Origin: Dehalococcoidia bacterium UBA3254
GTDB lineage: Bacteria > Chloroflexota > Dehalococcoidia > Dehalococcoidales > UBA3254
Assembly: GCA_002362735.1 (NCBI GenBank)
Contig: DEUU01000324.1
Location: 3,166-11,728 of the forward strand
Reading direction: 5' to 3'
DNA length: 8,563 bases
The notes beneath the pieces were generated by a model, which was given only the letters and a program-made list of their open reading frames with translations, was not told the origin of the DNA and ran no database searches. A program made the translations under genes and the position numbers. Positions 7,457-8,563 of the stretch are shown here, piece by piece (the first letter of the stretch is position 1; each line of letters opens with the position of its first letter).

Positions 7457-7461
7457 GGGAG
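7457..7461 (+). promoter_or_regulatory. Ribosome binding site GGGAG of the thiolase gene
   Basis: GGGAG lies 7 bases before ATG 7469 and just after the oxidoreductase stop. It supports this start over the ATG at 7455, which is in another frame. Confidence 0.6.
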
Positions 7462-7468
7462 TTAGCGC

Positions 7469-8557
7469 ATGCGCAAAGTAGCAGTTGTGGGCGTCGGCCA
7501 GACGGAGTTCAGCGGTGCTCAAAGCCGGACGAATACTGAACTCTTTACCGAAGCAGCTCTGGAAGCGCTCGCAGGGGCGCATCTGAAAAATAAAGACATC
7601 CAGGCCTTACTGATTGGAAATGTCCTCAGTGATTTCGAAGAAAAACAGCAAATAGCTCACACCTATATTCTTGAAAATCTGGGGCTTCCCAACATCCCGG
7701 CGAACACTACAGACGGTGCCTGCGCTTCGTCCAGCGTTGCCATTCATGATGCTTTTCTCTGGATAGCCTCCGGAATGTATGATGTCATTCTGGTAGGAGG
7801 AATGGAAAAAGCCGCTTCGATGGGAACCCAGCTTGCAACCGAGGCTTATGCCCAGTACGCAGAACGTTTTTATGATTATCCTACCGGCATTACATTCCCG
7901 GGTATATTTGCCATGCTAGCCCACCTTTATGCCAGAAAATACGGCATTCCGATGGACAAACTGAGCGAGCAAATGGCGCTTGCTTCGGTGAAAGCCCACA
8001 AATACGGCTCGCTCAATCCTAAAGCCCATTTACAGCGTGAGTTGACCGTAGAAAAGGTCCTCAGAAGCCCGCTCGTAGCAGAACCGTTGCACGTCTATAA
8101 TTGCTGCCCATTTTCCGACGGTGCGGCGGCCATTGTGATGACATCTGAAGAGACGGCGCGAAAGCTCACAGATAAACCGGTCTTCATTACCGGAATCGGG
8201 CAAGCTTCGGCGGGCTCTTTAGTCAGCCAGCAGCAGTACTTGCCTCATCTGGTTGCAAGAGAAATAGCGGTTAAAAAAGCCTACGACATGGCTGGCGTAA
8301 CGCCTCAAGACATCGATGTTTGTGAAATCCATGACAGTTTCTCTATCGCCGAATTTTTAGCCGTTGAGAGCCTTGGATTTTTCGATTACGGAAAAGGGGC
8401 TGAAGCGACGGCCAAAGGGGCCACCATGGTCGGCGGCAACGTCGCTGTTAACCCCTCCGGCGGGCTGAAAGCGAAAGGACACCCGGCCGGCGCAACAGGC
8501 GCGGCTCCGGCCGAAGAAATCTACCGTCAACTACCCGGGGCATGCGGCGGGGCCTAA
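7469..8557 (+). CDS. Thiolase family protein (acetyl-CoA acetyltransferase / SCP-x-like), C-terminus apparently shortened
   Basis: Thiolases cleave beta-ketoacyl-CoA or condense acyl-CoAs. The 362-residue product belongs to the SCP-x/archaeal-type branch. It starts with KVAVVGVGQTEF. It has the nucleophile C85 in DGACASSS, the region GGMEKAASMG near 110–119, PFSDGAAAIVM near 212–222, H288 in CEIHDSFSIAE, and H338 in NPSGGLKAKGHPAGATG. All expected catalytic positions are therefore present. The reading frame stops with GACGGA then TAA at 8555–8557. Family members usually continue some 20–30 residues to a glycine-rich end of the HNxGGxG type, which is missing. A frameshift, a genuine shortening or an assembly error near the sequence end could explain this. 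Thiolases of this branch often pair with a DUF35 OB-fold partner, which could lie just downstream. It is 16 bp from the oxidoreductase gene and probably co-transcribed with it. Confidence 0.85.
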   Translation: MRKVAVVGVGQTEFSGAQSRTNTELFTEAALEALAGAHLKNKDIQALLIGNVLSDFEEKQQIAHTYILENLGLPNIPANTTDGACASSSVAIHDAFLWIASGMYDVILVGGMEKAASMGTQLATEAYAQYAERFYDYPTGITFPGIFAMLAHLYARKYGIPMDKLSEQMALASVKAHKYGSLNPKAHLQRELTVEKVLRSPLVAEPLHVYNCCPFSDGAAAIVMTSEETARKLTDKPVFITGIGQASAGSLVSQQQYLPHLVAREIAVKKAYDMAGVTPQDIDVCEIHDSFSIAEFLAVESLGFFDYGKGAEATAKGATMVGGNVAVNPSGGLKAKGHPAGATGAAPAEEIYRQLPGACGGA

Positions 8558-8563
8558 GTCAGA

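Overview
The window is chromosomal DNA from an anaerobic bacterium. I infer a member of Chloroflexota, most likely class Dehalococcoidia. The clues are the order recX–rny–ymdB–PHP phosphatase–plsY-like gene, a 5'-terminal fragment resembling a dispersed intergenic repeat common in that group, and a membrane-bound heterodisulfide-reductase-like iron-sulfur oxidoreductase beside a thiolase. This placement rests on recalled gene-order and motif resemblance, not on a computed phylogeny. All eight genes lie on the + strand and the window is almost entirely coding. There is no tRNA, rRNA, CRISPR array, transposase or prophage gene.

Layout. Positions 1–127 are non-coding and begin inside a repeat-like sequence. 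Next comes recX (128–817), a modulator of RecA. After a 56-bp gap with a plausible promoter there is a compact run: rny (874–2418, RNase Y), ymdB (2437–3213, metallophosphoesterase), a PHP-domain phosphoesterase (3210–4061, overlapping ymdB by 4 bp), a divergent plsY-like acyltransferase (4075–4788), and a small zinc-finger membrane protein (4789–5265, starting on the base after the plsY-like stop). A 33-bp gap with a possible promoter separates this run from a catabolic pair: a 717-residue membrane Fe-S oxidoreductase of the EMO/HdrD type (5299–7452) and a thiolase-family protein (7469–8557).

Functional reading. The first block is housekeeping: recombination control, mRNA decay initiation (RNase Y), a phosphodiesterase of the YmdB type, and a PHP enzyme whose relatives act on nucleoside bisphosphates or short RNAs. 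Together the last three suggest an RNA-turnover and nucleotide-recycling group. The second block points to acyl-CoA oxidation. The oxidoreductase has a b-type cytochrome-like membrane part, two [4Fe-4S] ferredoxin motifs and two complete CCG motifs, which is the architecture of ETF:(methyl)menaquinone oxidoreductase. The thiolase would cleave or form a beta-ketoacyl-CoA.

Oddities. The PlsY-like protein has altered family motifs and a non-canonical C-terminal tail. The thiolase ends early, without the usual C-terminal glycine-rich segment, six bases before the window ends. The zinc-finger membrane protein has no function I can assign. I see no clear previously undescribed multi-gene system; the best candidates are listed as findings.
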